From NCBI GenBank assembly GCA_051294375.1, contig CM119267.1, positions 23,924,111 through 23,988,110 of the forward strand: a stretch of 64,000 bases of DNA. The letters run 5' to 3'. Position numbers and translations under genes: made by a program. The notes beneath the pieces were generated by a model that worked only from the letters and a program-made list of their open reading frames with translations, was not told the DNA's origin and searched no databases. This document shows, piece after piece, positions 44,872-56,485 of the stretch (its first letter is position 1; the number at the start of each line of letters is the position of its first letter). This DNA comes from Paraspadella gotoi (lineage: Eukaryota > Chaetognatha).

Positions 44872-44877
44872 AATAAA
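44872..44877 (+). terminator. Candidate poly(A) signal of the main gene
   Basis: AATAAA lies about 197 bp after the stop codon and is the first canonical hexamer. Tentative, because the region is AT-rich. Confidence 0.45.
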
Positions 44878-45978
44878 TAAGTAGGTGAATTTCACCTTCA
44901 TCAGCAGTTAAACGATTTCTTCTCTCGAATGGCAAAAATATCAAGGCCAACAATCCAGAGATTATCTTGGGGAAGCTCAAGATATTCTTTCGATTGGGCA
45001 CCATCGCAGAGAATGGATTATCAATTTGCTTGGCTCTCTTTTCTTCTGATTGACCGATCAGAGAGGAGGCTTTGACAATAAATGAACCAGTGAATGACCA
45101 TTCAATGTTGAAATTGAATGAGGATGTAACTATTTGTCCTGTATATATTATCACTGAATCCAAACAAAATATTCCTCATTTTTCATTTTATCTGTGATCA
45201 TTCATATAACATTGCTTTCGTCCGACAATGAGAAAAGTTTCTTGAAATGTTTCTCTCAATATTTATTCTAATTTATATTTAAATTTTTTGTTTTCGTTGA
45301 AAGTATGCTGGCGTGCTGCCATTTACCGTGTATTTATAAGCATTACGCCTCCTTTTCAAATTTTGTTAGAGGACAATCATTCAATTTTAATTTATTGAGT
45401 ATGAAAGGTTATACGATATACTAAACTGTTTAGTGCCATAATCTCCTGCCCTATATAAAAGAGAGAGCGAGACAGACTTAGTTCCTTCATAAAATTCGTA
45501 CCTCGTTTAATCTTTTATAACTCTTGATCTTGGTTTCTTCTTGGACAATATATTCGTCTCGCAAATGATCGAAGTAGGAAGTTACATACTAATTTCCAGA
45601 ACAACTTAACTTGTGTCTTCCCCGAATTCATAAAAAAAAACAACAGGTTTTATCTGTGATATTATTTCAATCGAGTTGAGTTGTATTGAACAATTCTAAT
45701 TGTAAAAAGAAGTCATTTTTAAAAAAAATAAACGATTAGTTCTTAATCCAATGCCATATCATTTCGTTTCGACCCTGTTACCGTTACCAATTCAATAATC
45801 AGTTGATGTTAACCAAGCGGATTTAGTAATTTTAGTGGTAATTCGGGGTGAGACAAAATAATATCAACCCTTTTGGATCGAAGAGGAAATAACTACGAAT
45901 GATTAAAGCCCAAATCTCTGAACTCGCTATGTCGAACCAGTAGACTATTAAGTTTGATCAATTCTCATTTAATATCAG
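44878..45978. other. Gene-free stretch
   Basis: AT-rich unique-looking DNA. No repeat family or exon was recognised. Confidence 0.6.
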
Positions 45979-46245
45979 CCTAATGCCGCTGCACAACTCG
46001 AGGATTTAAAGACCGTTGTCTGTCATTCGTACCAGGAAGATTATGAACTCTTTGGGGTAACCGGAACCTCGCCGTCTTATCAACTTATTGATTCCCATCA
46101 GAGGAGTTTGACGCTTTTGACCTCCCCCAACAAAGATTGTCTCTTTCATATTCGAAAGACAAGTATCGCTAAATCTTTGACTATATCGTCACTCAATCCT
46201 GTCAAGCTGAAAAACGATCTAGAAAATAACCTGTTCGCCATGTAG
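45979..46245 (+). CDS. Candidate 3'-terminal exon of an unknown gene
   Basis: After an acceptor-like atatcag, one frame stays open for 88 codons to TAG at 46243-46245. It reads PNAAAQLEDLKTVVCHSYQE, DYELFGVTGTSPSYQLIDSH, QRSLTLLTSPNKDCLFHIRK, then TSIAKSLTISSLNPVKLKND, LENNLFAM. The composition is that of an ordinary globular protein, with no low complexity. Stops close the other frames. It lacks an internal start codon, so it would be missed by searches that begin at Met. A stop immediately upstream (TAA at 45970-45972) means it must begin by splicing or be a fragment. No upstream exon was identified between 44676 and 45978. It could be a pseudogene or transposon fragment. The family was not recognised. 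Confidence 0.5.
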   Translation, partial: PNAAAQLEDLKTVVCHSYQEDYELFGVTGTSPSYQLIDSHQRSLTLLTSPNKDCLFHIRKTSIAKSLTISSLNPVKLKNDLENNLFAM

Positions 46246-46760
46246 AGACGAACAGTTTTTTTTTTTTTTTTGGTTTGTTATGTTAACAAAATTTTATCGA
46301 ACTCGTACCTCATTTTCTATCATTTGGAAACTGGAAATTCGAAAAGGAGATTTGCAAGTTTGAAAAAGGATGGGAAGAAAAAGGGCAAGTTCGTTGAAAA
46401 GAGCAGCATGCTGGGCATCATGATGGGCAGAGTGATTCTGATGGACCGACTACAGGAAAGAGAGCGATTAATTCTTTTCAAAAAAAAGTTATCAAACGTA
46501 CGCCTCATTTTCGATTTTGGATAAGAAACATTGCTAAATTGTAGTTGAAAAGAGCAGCTTTTATGATGGACCTTCCGCCGGATTGACGGATCTATAAATT
46601 TATTAAATTTGTTCTCGCGGGCGCCTCTCAATCAGATTTTCCCGAGAACTTGTAATTTATTATTCGACGGAGACTGATTTATTTCTCGTATGAACGAAAG
46701 TAAGTAACTAAAATAAGTAAGTACAGTAAGTAACTAAAATCTTGACCAGGACACAACGAA

Positions 46761-47010
46761 AACAAGTTTGAGCAAACAATGTCGGATCTGCCTACGTATA
46801 ATTAATTAATTAATTGATTAATTAATTAATTAATTAGATTAATTAATTTAATAGATTAATTAATTAATTAATTAATAGATTAATTATAATTATATTCAGC
46901 TTGTCATCATCGATGTCCTTAAAATTGAGTCAGGACAGTTATTAAATGTTTTGTTTACATTTTATCAAAACAAACAAATATCCTCTATTATCGAGCCAGG
47001 CGGGCAAAGC
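46761..47010 (+). repeat. Chimeric repeat: start of element D joined to family B
   Basis: caagtttgagcaaacaatgt and a ttaattaa array as in element D are followed at 46890 by tcatcatcgatgtccttaaa and gagtcaggacagttatt as in family B. Confidence 0.6.
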
Positions 47011-47210
47011 CCGTCCTGTCTAGATTTTTTTTTCGGTTTAGCTTTCGGTTCCGCTTTTTTGCAATCATGGCTTCTGAAAGTGTGATATCATAGGGATTGA
47101 ATTTTCATATATGGTCTTCTAATCATCAAGATCTTTAAAATTCTCATGTTTCATATCAATATTGGTATTTGTTTATGTTTTATTTACAAAACAAAAACGT
47201 TTTAATTATA

Positions 47211-47293
47211 TGTCGCTCTCTCTCTCTCTCTCTTTTTCTCCGTCACTGCTTCTCTCTAAAAACGAGTTCCGGCTCTGCAGCGTCTGTCCAGCT

Positions 47294-47338
<45 letters not shown>

Positions 47339-47815
47339 TTTTACAAAAAATTTTTTAGATATAATGTGGGTTCACAATGTAAAAAACGATGCCCGACAGC
47401 GGCGCGAACCCGGGTCCTTTGGGTAAAGAAATAGCTCACGCTACGTGCGGCGCCATAAGTACTGCTGATTCTTTAATGAGTAAAGGGGCTGTAGAGCTTC
47501 TCTCTCTCTCCTCTTTTAATTATTATATATCGCTCTTTCTCTTTTTCTCTGCAGCGGCTGTCTCTCTCTCTCTCTCTCTTCTTCTTTCTCTCTCTCTCTG
47601 TCTCTTGTCTCTCTGTGTGTGTCTGTCCCTATCTGTCCGATCTTTTGCGTGATCGTTTGTTTTTTGAAAATTCTGATTATTTTTTCCTTCTAAAAACTTT
47701 TTATTATGCCATTTATTCCGCGCTTTTTTTCAATACAAAATCCCATATTTTCATCCGAGATTTTCGTGGATTTATTCTCTTTCTTTCTTTCTCTCTCTCT
47801 CTCTCTCTCTCCTCT

Positions 47816-47846
<31 letters not shown>

Positions 47847-47905
47847 TTTCTTTCTCTCCTCTCTTTTCTCTCTCTCTCTCTTCTCTCTCTTTCACTCATA
47901 CACGC
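47211..47905. repeat. Several (CT)n and T-rich runs
   Basis: CT microsatellites lie at about 47214-47232, 47298-47330, 47560-47600 and 47788-47890. They are separated by family-B-like sequence that includes gcgcgaacccgggtcctttg, a B-box-like segment. All reading frames here are low complexity. Confidence 0.8.
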
Positions 47906-47919
47906 ATTTTTTTTTTAAT

Positions 47920-48135
47920 TGACTATCATCGCATCAATGAATGACAATCATCGCATCAATGAATGACAATCATCGCATCACTGAATGACTATCATCACAG
48001 CAGTGAATGGACTATCATCGCATCAATAATTGATTATCATCGAAATCAATAATCAATTCCTATTACATCAATAATAAATTACTATTACATCAATCAATTA
48101 GTATTACCTCAATCAATTACTAGTACATCAACAAT
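47920..48135. repeat. 24-bp tandem repeat, decaying
   Basis: Units of the type gactatcatcgcatcaatga followed by a few bases recur about five times and then shorten to caatcaattactattacat-type copies. Confidence 0.85.
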
Positions 48136-48247
48136 TCGTTATCCGCGATGATTCATTCGTTGTTTTTCCCGGTTTTTTTCATTAATTTTTCTATGATAGT
48201 GGGCTCTGGCTCGATCTTGAGTCTTTTTAAGATTTTTTTATTTTATG

Positions 48248-48350
48248 TCTCCTTCTCTCTCTCTCTCTCTCACCCTCTCTCTTTCTCTCTCACTCTCTCT
48301 CTCTCTCCTACTCTCTCTTTCTCTCTCTCTCTCTCTTCTCTTTTTATGCA
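48248..48350. repeat. (CT)n microsatellite
   Basis: Nearly pure CT dinucleotides with cacc and ctttc interruptions. Confidence 0.95.
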
Positions 48351-48399
48351 ATAGCGACGATCCTTATGCTTTAAGATTTTTTTAACTTGCATCATTTTT

Positions 48400-49590
48400 T
48401 CAACTTTCATAATTTTTTCAACTTGCATTCCGTCAAAACTTTATATCTAGCTTCTTCACTCACTTTCCTACCGGCTCACAAAATTTCATTCTCAATCTAT
48501 CATGGGTTAAAATAAATAAAAAGATTCAAGTAAATGTGACTCATATTTTTTTCATTTTAAACTCATTTCCCTGGTACGTTTCCACTGAAACTTTATATCA
48601 AGCTTCGTCAACGTTTTCCTACCACACACAAAAATTTCAACTCAATCTATCCATCCAATTATGATTAATTGGAGTATTATTATTGGTTAAAATAAGTAAA
48701 AAGATTTTAGGAAATTCGACTTATGTTTTTTCCATTTAAACTAATTTCCACTCACACGATTCCATCGAAATTTTATATCCAGCTTTATCACACACTTTCC
48801 TACCCACACACAAAATTTAATTCCAATCCAACCAGCCAATCACGAGTTATTGGAGCTTTTTGCTAAGATGGGACGGATGGACGGATTGATTGACTAATTA
48901 ATTAATTATTGATTAATTTATTTACTAATTGATTAATTAACTGATTAATTATTTGATTTATTAATACATCCTGCAGATACATTTAATATAAAAGGAAAAA
49001 GAAGCATAATCAATTAGTAAAACAGGTTTTTTGTTTTTTCCATTTAAACTCATTTCCACTCAAACTATTCCATCGAAACTTGATTTCCTGTTCAATCACA
49101 CACTTTCCTACCCACATACAAAATTCCAGGTCAATCAGCCCATCCACTCATGAGCAATTGGTGTTCAAATAGTGAATATATTTTTTTTGTTTTTTTCCAT
49201 TTAAACTCATTTCCACTCGGACGATTCCATCGAAACTTAATATCCAGCTCAATCACACACTTACCTATCCACACACAAAATTTCATTTAAATCCATCCAT
49301 CCAATCACGAGTAATTGGTGTTTTTTGCTAAGGTGGGACGGACGGACGGACGAGACGGACGGACGGACGGACGGACGGGACGGACGGACGGACGACGGAC
49401 GGACGACAGACAGACGACGGACGGACATCATTTTTTTTTGCATAATTTATCATAATTCGATGTTCTGACATGATATAAGTGTGTGCCCGACAATATTGAG
49501 GGGGCGGACCGAACGGACCGAGAAGAAAGTGATTATTAAAATTGCAGTTATAGGTCGGGATCTGCTGATAAGCAGATCCGACTAAAAATT
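48400..49590 (+). mobile_element. Element D, long plus-strand copy
   Basis: Several copies of the tttccactcggacgattcca-type subrepeat, a ttaattaa array at about 48890-48960, a GGAC array at 49335-49425, and the 3' hairpin gggatctgctgataagcaga, tccgac at 49553-49581. Confidence 0.65.
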
Positions 49591-51517
49591 GATAGTAGAA
49601 ACCCGTTGCTACTTTTTAAAACAAGTACATCGTCGAATAAAATACTTCTACCCTTTCTCCTTGAATAAAGTAATGAATTTCAAGTGCTATTCTCGCGTAA
49701 ACTGGGATGACCTCGAATTCTGAGGCGGGAATAGCTTAATAGTCTTAGAAAGAAATTTTTAATAACACCAACCCACAAACACACTTTTTTTCTCTTCTCC
49801 AGAATTGTAAGTCTTAAGTTTTTTATTATCCCTCGGTCTGTCCGATTATTCTAAGTAATGTGAAAAACGTAATCAAAATTAAAAATGATGAGTTAAAAAG
49901 TAAATGATCAATACTGCGTCACTACAACATCGTGGCACTGCATCACTACGTCACCGTCACAGTATCATTGCATCCCCGCCGATTCACGCAAAAGCTCTTT
50001 CACCGATTAATCGAGTTATTACAATTAACGGAGTTCCTCAAGTAAAAAATAAAAAATTAACCGGGCGACAGTTTGACATTTCAAAAATCGAAGTCAGTAA
50101 CGATCCGAGAAAAGAAAATTAAAATCGAACTGATTTTTGTTTTTTTTTGATTCCCTCGACTCTTCCTCACCTTCCATGTCGTTGTAGGGTAAGTCGATGG
50201 AAGAGGAGGGGTTGAGGAAGAGGAGGAACTCTCGAATTCCGACGAGGACGACGACGGCCGAGACGATAGCAAAAGTTTACAGGGAAAAGTATACTTTTTA
50301 CCGTTTGAGGAGAGAGAGAGATAGAGAGGAAAACGTAGAAAGAAACTGAGAAAAAAAAGTTGACAAGAGCAAAAGAGTGGATAGAACAGAGTGAACGCTT
50401 TTTGAGTTAGAAAATTAATATGGATGAACGCGACACTAATACTTTTTGTTTTGTTTTTTATACGCGAAAGAGGAAATAAAAATATCCGAAAATGACCATT
50501 TTTTCTAACTTTTTTTTTCTCCTCGCATTTCCATAGTCTTTCATTCTCATAGTCGCCCACACATATATTGGAGAATAGTGAAATGTCGTTCACCCTACTT
50601 TTTTAATTTCTCGATCTCGATTGCCCTTCAGAATGAATTTGCTCTTCTTTAGATTATCAATCGATCCGAACTCATTCCGGATTCTGATTCTCTTCTTACT
50701 CCAAACCTGTCGGTTTCGGGCCCCGGGGCGTGACGTCAAAATTGATTCGACCCCTCCATGCTACAACCCTTTTGATTCATTCTAAATTATTATTGTTTAT
50801 TTACGGTAAACTTAAAAATTATTATTTTTGAATAATTATCAGATTTTAAATAATTTAGAAAACAAATTACGTTACACCATTATAATGCCAGTTTAAAAGG
50901 TGCTTGTTAATCAGGTAAGGTGTGTCCTTTCCCCCTGAAAAACTTGTTTGGAGGCAGAACGTAGATAATGAGCGAGTGCCATGACAATGAGCTTTGCGAC
51001 ACAATTTTCAAAAAAATATAAAATAATATTATTTTATGCTAAAACAATTATATTATGTATGTATATTATATATTATGTCGTTAAACCTTTACTTTATTTT
51101 TTTTTTGGTAAATTGTCTTGTAATTATTTGTTTAGTTAGATACATATTTAAAATTGTTTATCTGAGTATCATTTAGTCATTTTTTGTATTTCGTTAGAAA
51201 AATAAAATTTATTTAAAATCCGACATTTAATTCACATAATTTTTTTTCAGTTTTCATTAAAGTTCAAAAAAAGTTATATAAAAAATTAAATTTTAAATAA
51301 TTTTTTTTCTACTTCATCATTATCCTTTCTACCCTGCTAACCGTGTATAACGCCAAAAGACCCATGACTTATTATTTACCTTCTGATAACATTTAAAACC
51401 GGTGCTCACAATGAAGTTTTCCTCTCGCTGAGAACCAATTAAAGATTTTACGAGGATTCATCGAGTTATCGCCGTACAGACAGGGACCCTCCCTTTTTTT
51501 CCTTATCCCATGTATCT
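49591..51517. other. No supported gene; weak acidic reading frame near 50190-50300
   Basis: A frame reading VDGRGGVEEEEELSNSDEDD and then DGRDDSKSLQGKVYFLPFEE is open at about 50190-50330. It lacks a start, clear splice sites or a partner exon, and it overlaps GA-rich DNA. The rest is AT-rich with no recognised feature. Confidence 0.45.
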
Positions 51518-51600
51518 ATGAAATTGGTACAACCAATATTAAAATTATCCATTCATTCAATAAATGAGCTATCGTGCACCTGACTTTGGACATGGCAAGA
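51518..51600 (-). repeat. R1 fragment, minus strand
   Basis: tgaaattggtacaaccaata, ttatccattcattcaataaa and ctgactttggacat are the reverse complement of the R1 3' end. Confidence 0.6.
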
Positions 51601-51768
51601 CCTCGTTTTATCGTTTTACTCCAGGAGAGATGCCGAGAAATCTATACTCCAGTGTAACCCACCTTCCCATCTTCCAGACGAGCGCGACAATCCGAAGACC
51701 AGCCCCCCCTGCGTCAACGTGTCTGTGTCTTCGAGACGACGAATTCACAACAAAAAAAAGGGTTTAGC

Positions 51769-51842
51769 GACCTAAGATCGAAGATTCGAAGATCGAAGAT
51801 GAGAAAATTCGAAGATCGAAGATTCGAAGATGTTTTCACCGA
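51769..51842. repeat. Short gaagatcgaagatt tandem repeat
   Basis: About six copies of a 7-bp unit (cgaagat) with minor changes. Confidence 0.85.
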
Positions 51843-52286
51843 AGGGAGAAGCGATTTTGACCAAAATGATCGATAGAGTGACTCTCCCAAGTCCTCACCC
51901 TTCTTTGCCTCCAAGTAGTTGAATTGTTTTTACTCGCGGAGCAACTCTATAAGTCACTTTTCGGTCGGTCGGTCAGTACGGTCCTCCGACGGTCTGTCCC
52001 ACTTACATTAAAAATGTTTATACTGGCCTATAGTTGGTTGCTAGCGCCGCCTTCAGGAAATAAAGACGACAAAAGATGTAATTCCGATGCTTGTCATAAA
52101 TACACGGACTAAGAAAGTTATGGTAGTCATGTAATCATGTCATATCACGTCATCATGATAGGTCATAAGAAATACACGTGATAAGGCAGTCACTGCGGCG
52201 CAACTCATTTGAATTACCGTTCTTGTTTTAACGTAATTGAATGGTAGACATAGTTTAATCCTTTTTTTTTCGTTGCGGTTTCAAGT

Positions 52287-52459
52287 TAGAGAAACAAAGT
52301 TTCTTATTTTTGTTACAAACAACGATTTTTGTATTAGACATAAAATGGGACATGTAAAAAGCGCTGATGAAGGCTTGCATTAAAGCCGAAACATGTCCCA
52401 TATTATGTCTAATACAAAAATCGTTGTTTGTAACAAAACTAAAAAACTTTGTTTTCTCT
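52287..52459. mobile_element. Long hairpin element with a hammerhead-ribozyme-like loop
   Basis: The two arms of about 69 bp (52287-52355 and 52391-52459) are complementary over most of their length. The loop side carries CTGATGA (52364-52370), a 5-bp hairpin GGCTT/AAGCC, and GAAA (52388-52391). Next, CATGTCCC pairs with GGGACATG upstream, and that strand is followed by TA (a GUA-type cleavage site). Boxes and stems II and III fit a hammerhead core; stem I is not evident. This may be a relic of paired terminal repeats of a Penelope-like element. Confidence 0.55.
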
Positions 52460-52885
52460 AACGTAATTGAAAAAAAAAATCTTCAAATTTTCTTGGTTCT
52501 CTCTATGATTCTTTTTAACTACCGTTTTATAAATTAATATAACTAATAATTAAATCAAAAACAGATATTAAACCATTTTAACTCCTATCGTTTCTCATTT
52601 CGGCGAAACGGAATTCCAATTTTCGCGACTTAAGTCTTCGTCAACCGCCGCCCCTCCCCCCCCCTCGGCCTCCCCCCATTTTTGATGTCCTCTCTCTTTC
52701 CTCTTCTTCACCTCCTTTCTTCTCAGGGGTCGTCGATCGAGAAGGTAAGTTCGATCCAGAAGAAGGAAGAGGAAGAGGACGGGTAAGGGAGGAGGAAGAA
52801 GCGATTCCAGAGAATCGAAGGTGACGACGACGACAACGACAATTACAGCGATATCGACGATGCCAAAGTTGGAGGGGCTCCCGGG

Positions 52886-52950
<65 letters not shown>

Positions 52951-53626
52951 AAAATTAAATTTTCACTTTCCAAAACTTTTCCGGTGGAAACACTCGTTTT
53001 TTTAACCAGTAAAAATATATGGAATATATATTTAAATAAAAATATTTTCTGTAATAATAAGCAATGTGCTTCCCATCATGAAAGATTATCCAAATATTTA
53101 AGAATATGTGTCCTTCCATGTAATTGTAATATAATATTGTTTTGTCATTAGTATAATTCTTTAGAAATTATGCCAACAATTATTCTCGAAAACAAAAGAA
53201 ATCAAATGATAATTCCATTGCATTAAATCGATCATCTATTTAGAAATTTCTTAATTTGTGTTGACTTGAAAGACTATCAGTAGTTAACAAGTATCAATTG
53301 AAAGAATACATTTTAAATGCGGGGGAGAAAAAAAAATTTCATTTTTAAATCAAAAAAAACTTTTTGAGATTAATTAGTTATGCAAACCTATGTTTAATAT
53401 AATACTAGGAACGATAACTTCATTATTTTCTTGGAATTGGCAGAAGGAAACAAAAAGGGTCTTCATTAAAAGACAGAATAATTCTTTTAAAACAAAACAA
53501 AAACAAAAAAAAACTAAAACCGAGAAAAACTCATCCTCGTTTTTTTTCTGTACCAAAAAAAAAGGAAAGAAAATCAAGGGTGAAGCAAAAGTCGTCCGCT
53601 GTTTATTTATATGAGGAAGAAGAACA
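52460..53626. other. 5' flank of the second collagen gene
   Basis: Contains a (GA)n run at 52890-52944 preceded by an acidic frame (EGDDDDNDNYSDIDDAKVGG, about 52820-52880) without convincing splice partners. The remainder is AT-rich. A small out-of-frame ATG at 53611 precedes the chosen start at 53627. No TATA element was assigned. Confidence 0.5.
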
Positions 53627-53687
53627 ATGAAGAGAAAAAAGCTTTCGTTTATTGTTGCGGTGGCGATGGTGATTCTGTTGACGATCG
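53627..53687 (+). CDS. Second collagen gene, exon 1: signal peptide
   Basis: ATG opens MKRKKLSFIVAVAMVILLTI and one carried G before the donor gtaagt. It has a classic signal peptide layout: KRKK n-region and a 14-residue hydrophobic core. The carried G joins exon 2 to make Glu, giving E-HINAAQGSQGDKG, and cleavage near INA-AQG is plausible. The start was chosen over the ATG at 53611, whose frame stops at the splice donor. Exon size, phase and content parallel exon 1 of the main gene (20266-20329). Confidence 0.85.
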
Positions 53688-54108
53688 GTAAGTCAACCTG
53701 GGAGAAGTTTATTTGCTACGTACAGTAGAAAAATATTTTGTATTTTTATTTGGATTCTGAACTAAAACTTAACCCCTTCAAAGAAAAAAATTATATATAT
53801 ATATATTCTACGTATGTAATATAAATTAATATATATATATATTAATTAATATTACATAGCTTAATAGATGTACTTAATGTCGGAATGTCTCAGTCGATGC
53901 CAGGAAGGAATAAAAAACTGGCGTGGTAGCTAAAAAATAATTATTTTTATTATCAAAAGTGAATTGCTTTTATTACAATAAATAAGAATAAATAAATAGA
54001 ATGTTATACGCCATGATTATTTTCAAACGCACAAATACAGTTTAAGAATCGAACCAGATTTATTTATTAATGACTAGCAAGCTTGGAAGTTTAGCACTTA
54101 ACTAGTCA

Positions 54109-54898
54109 GTTTTTAGTCGGATCTGCTTTCAGCAGATCCCAACTCTATAATTCACTTTGTCGGTCCGTTGGTCCGCCCCCTCAATATTGTGGGGCAGTCA
54201 CTTATATCATGTCAGAACATCGAATTATAATAAATTATGCAAAAAAAAACGATGTCCGTCCATTCGTCTGTCTGTCCGTCCATCCGTCCATCCGTCCCAC
54301 CTTAGCAAAAAACACTAATTACTCGTGATTGGATGGATGGATTGAAATGAAATTTTGTGTATAGGTAGGGAAGTGTGTGATTGAGCTGTATATGAAGTTT
54401 CGATGGAATCGTCCGAGTGGAAATGAGTTTAAATGGAAAAAATAAAAAAAAATATTTCACTATTTGAACACCAATTATTCATGAGTGGATGGGGCGATGG
54501 ATTTAAAATTTTGTATTTGGGTAGAAAAGTGTGTGATTAAACTGGAAATCAAGTTTCGATGGAATCGTTTGAGTAGAAATGAGTTTAAATAGAAAAAACA
54601 AAGAACCTATTTCACTAATTGATTATGCTTCTTTTTCTTTTTATTTTAAATGTAAATGCAAGATGTATTAATTAATCAAATAATTAATAAATTAATGAAT
54701 CAATAATTAATTATTCAGTCAATTAATCAATCAAAACAAACATTTCTGATCAAATTAATTAATTAATTGCCTAATTAATTAAATAATTAACTTGAATAAA
54801 TTAATTATTAATTAATTAAATAATTAATTAACTTGAATTAATTAATTAATTACCGAAAATGATCGTGGGCAGATCCGACATTGTTTGCTCAAACTTGC
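54109..54898 (-). mobile_element. Element D, minus-strand copy
   Basis: Begins tttttagtcggatctgcttt, cagcagatccc (the 3' hairpin in reverse) and ends gggcagatccgacattgttt, gctcaaacttg. The internal ttaattaa array lies near 54660-54850. Located in intron 1 of the second collagen gene. Confidence 0.65.
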
Positions 54899-55410
54899 GA
54901 CGATCTCGTAACGCTTTTGCGCATAAGTGGCGTAGGCGTCATCGACGTCGTCGCCTTTTTTATGATTAAATTTGGGTGTATGAAGCTAAAAATTTATATA
55001 CAGCTTCTCATCATCGAGGTCCTTGAAATTGGGTGAGGAGAGTTATTAAATATGTTTTTTTCTCTTTTAATTATATTTAGCTCTCTCTCTCTCTTTTCCG
55101 CAGGCTGATTCATCGGGAAAAAAAACGAGTCTGCAGCTGGGTCTGCAGGTGTTTTCTTTTTCTTCTCTTTTCTCCTGCTGCTTCTGCTGCTGCCTTTTGA
55201 TTTCTTTTTCTGGCTGCCTCTGCTGCTGCTGCTGCTGATTCGTCCGAAAACGATTTGGCTTCTCTCTCTTTCTCTCTCTTTCTTTCTCTCTCTCTTTTTT
55301 AATTGATTTATATATAAAACATAGTTTCCCTTTATCAAATTTGATTTTTTGAGTGTCATAGTTTGTCATGGGTCCATTATTTTTTTATACAATTGCGACG
55401 ATCCTTATAC
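54897..55410 (+). repeat. Dispersed repeat family B
   Basis: Same series as at 39340-39935: gtaacgcttttgcgcataag, gattaaatttgggtgtatga, ctgctgctgctgctg, CT and TTTC tracts, ending attgcgacgatccttat. Confidence 0.65.
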
Positions 55411-55482
55411 TTTTCAGTGATTTTATTATAAAACGCAAGATTGACAATCGACCTCATGATCACGATTTTTATTTCATTTTCT

Positions 55483-55636
55483 CAAAGTTTTGAAGAGAGA
55501 TTTTACAACGATTTTTATTTCATAGTGAAACGGACATGTTTCGACTCACATACTGAAGAAGACTCGTATGTGAGTCGAAACATGTCCGTTTCACTATGAA
55601 ATAAAAATCGTTGTTAAATCTCTCTTCAAAACTTTG
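55483..55636. mobile_element. Near-perfect hairpin element with a hammerhead-like motif
   Basis: Arms of about 70 bp flank a 12-base loop. The centre holds CTGAAGA (55553-55559), the hairpin GACTC/GAGTC with loop gtatgt, GAAA (55577-55580), and CATGTCCG complementary to CGGACATG upstream. Same design as 52287-52459 with a largely different arm sequence. The motif shared is GAAACATGTCC. Confidence 0.6.
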
Positions 55637-55667
55637 TTCTAAATAAAATCACAACGAAACAGAAAGG

Positions 55668-56338
55668 AAACAAGTTTGAGCAAACAATGTCGGATCTGCC
55701 CAAGATCATTATCGGTAATTAATCAATTAATTAATTCAAGTTAATTAATTAAGTTAATTAATTAATTAAAGTTAATATATATCAAGTTAATTAGGTAATT
55801 AATTAATTAATTAATACATTTTGCATTTACAATTAAAAGAAAAAGAAGCATAATCAATTTGTGAAACAGGTTTTTTGTTTTTTCCATTTAAACTCATTTT
55901 CACTAGGACGATTCCATCGAAACTTCATATCTAGCTTATGCACACACTTTCCTACCCACATACAAAATTTCAGGTCAATCGCCCCATCCACTCATGAGTA
56001 ATTGGCGTTCAAATAATTATATATATATTTTTTTTGTTTTTTCCATTAAAACTCATTTCCACTCGGACGATTCCATCGAAACTTTATGTCCAGCTCAATC
56101 ACACACTTTCCTACCCACACACAAAACTTCATTTCAATCCATCCATCCAATCAGAAGCTATTGGAGTTTTTTGCTAAGGTGGGATGGACGGATGGACGGA
56201 CGGACGGATGTACATCGTTTTTTTGTATAATTTATCATAATTCGATGTTCTGATATGATATAAGTTAGTGCCCGACAATATTGAGGGGGCGGACCGACGG
56301 ACCGACAAAGTGAATTATAGAGTCGAGATCTGCTGACA
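55668..56338 (+). mobile_element. Element D, plus-strand copy
   Basis: From caagtttgagcaaacaatgt, cggatctgccc to gtcgagatctgctg, with ttaattaa array, tttccactcggacgattcca subrepeat and GGAC run. The 3' hairpin is truncated. Confidence 0.65.
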
Positions 56339-56485
56339 AAATACAATTTCATTTTCTCATAGAATCGACATCGATGTAATGAAAAAAATTCAAGTCATTT
56401 GTCGACCTGTTGAGAAAATGGAAATAAGAAATTAGGAATAGGAAAAAACCTAATAATTATTCTATCGGCCAAGCTACACAGAATG

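Noticed and set aside
51650-51776. Cys-containing frame DERDNPKTSPPCVNVSVSS after cttccag
   Set aside because: Too short, no donor, runs into a short tandem repeat. Could be a relic of a ZP-type exon, but the evidence is insufficient.
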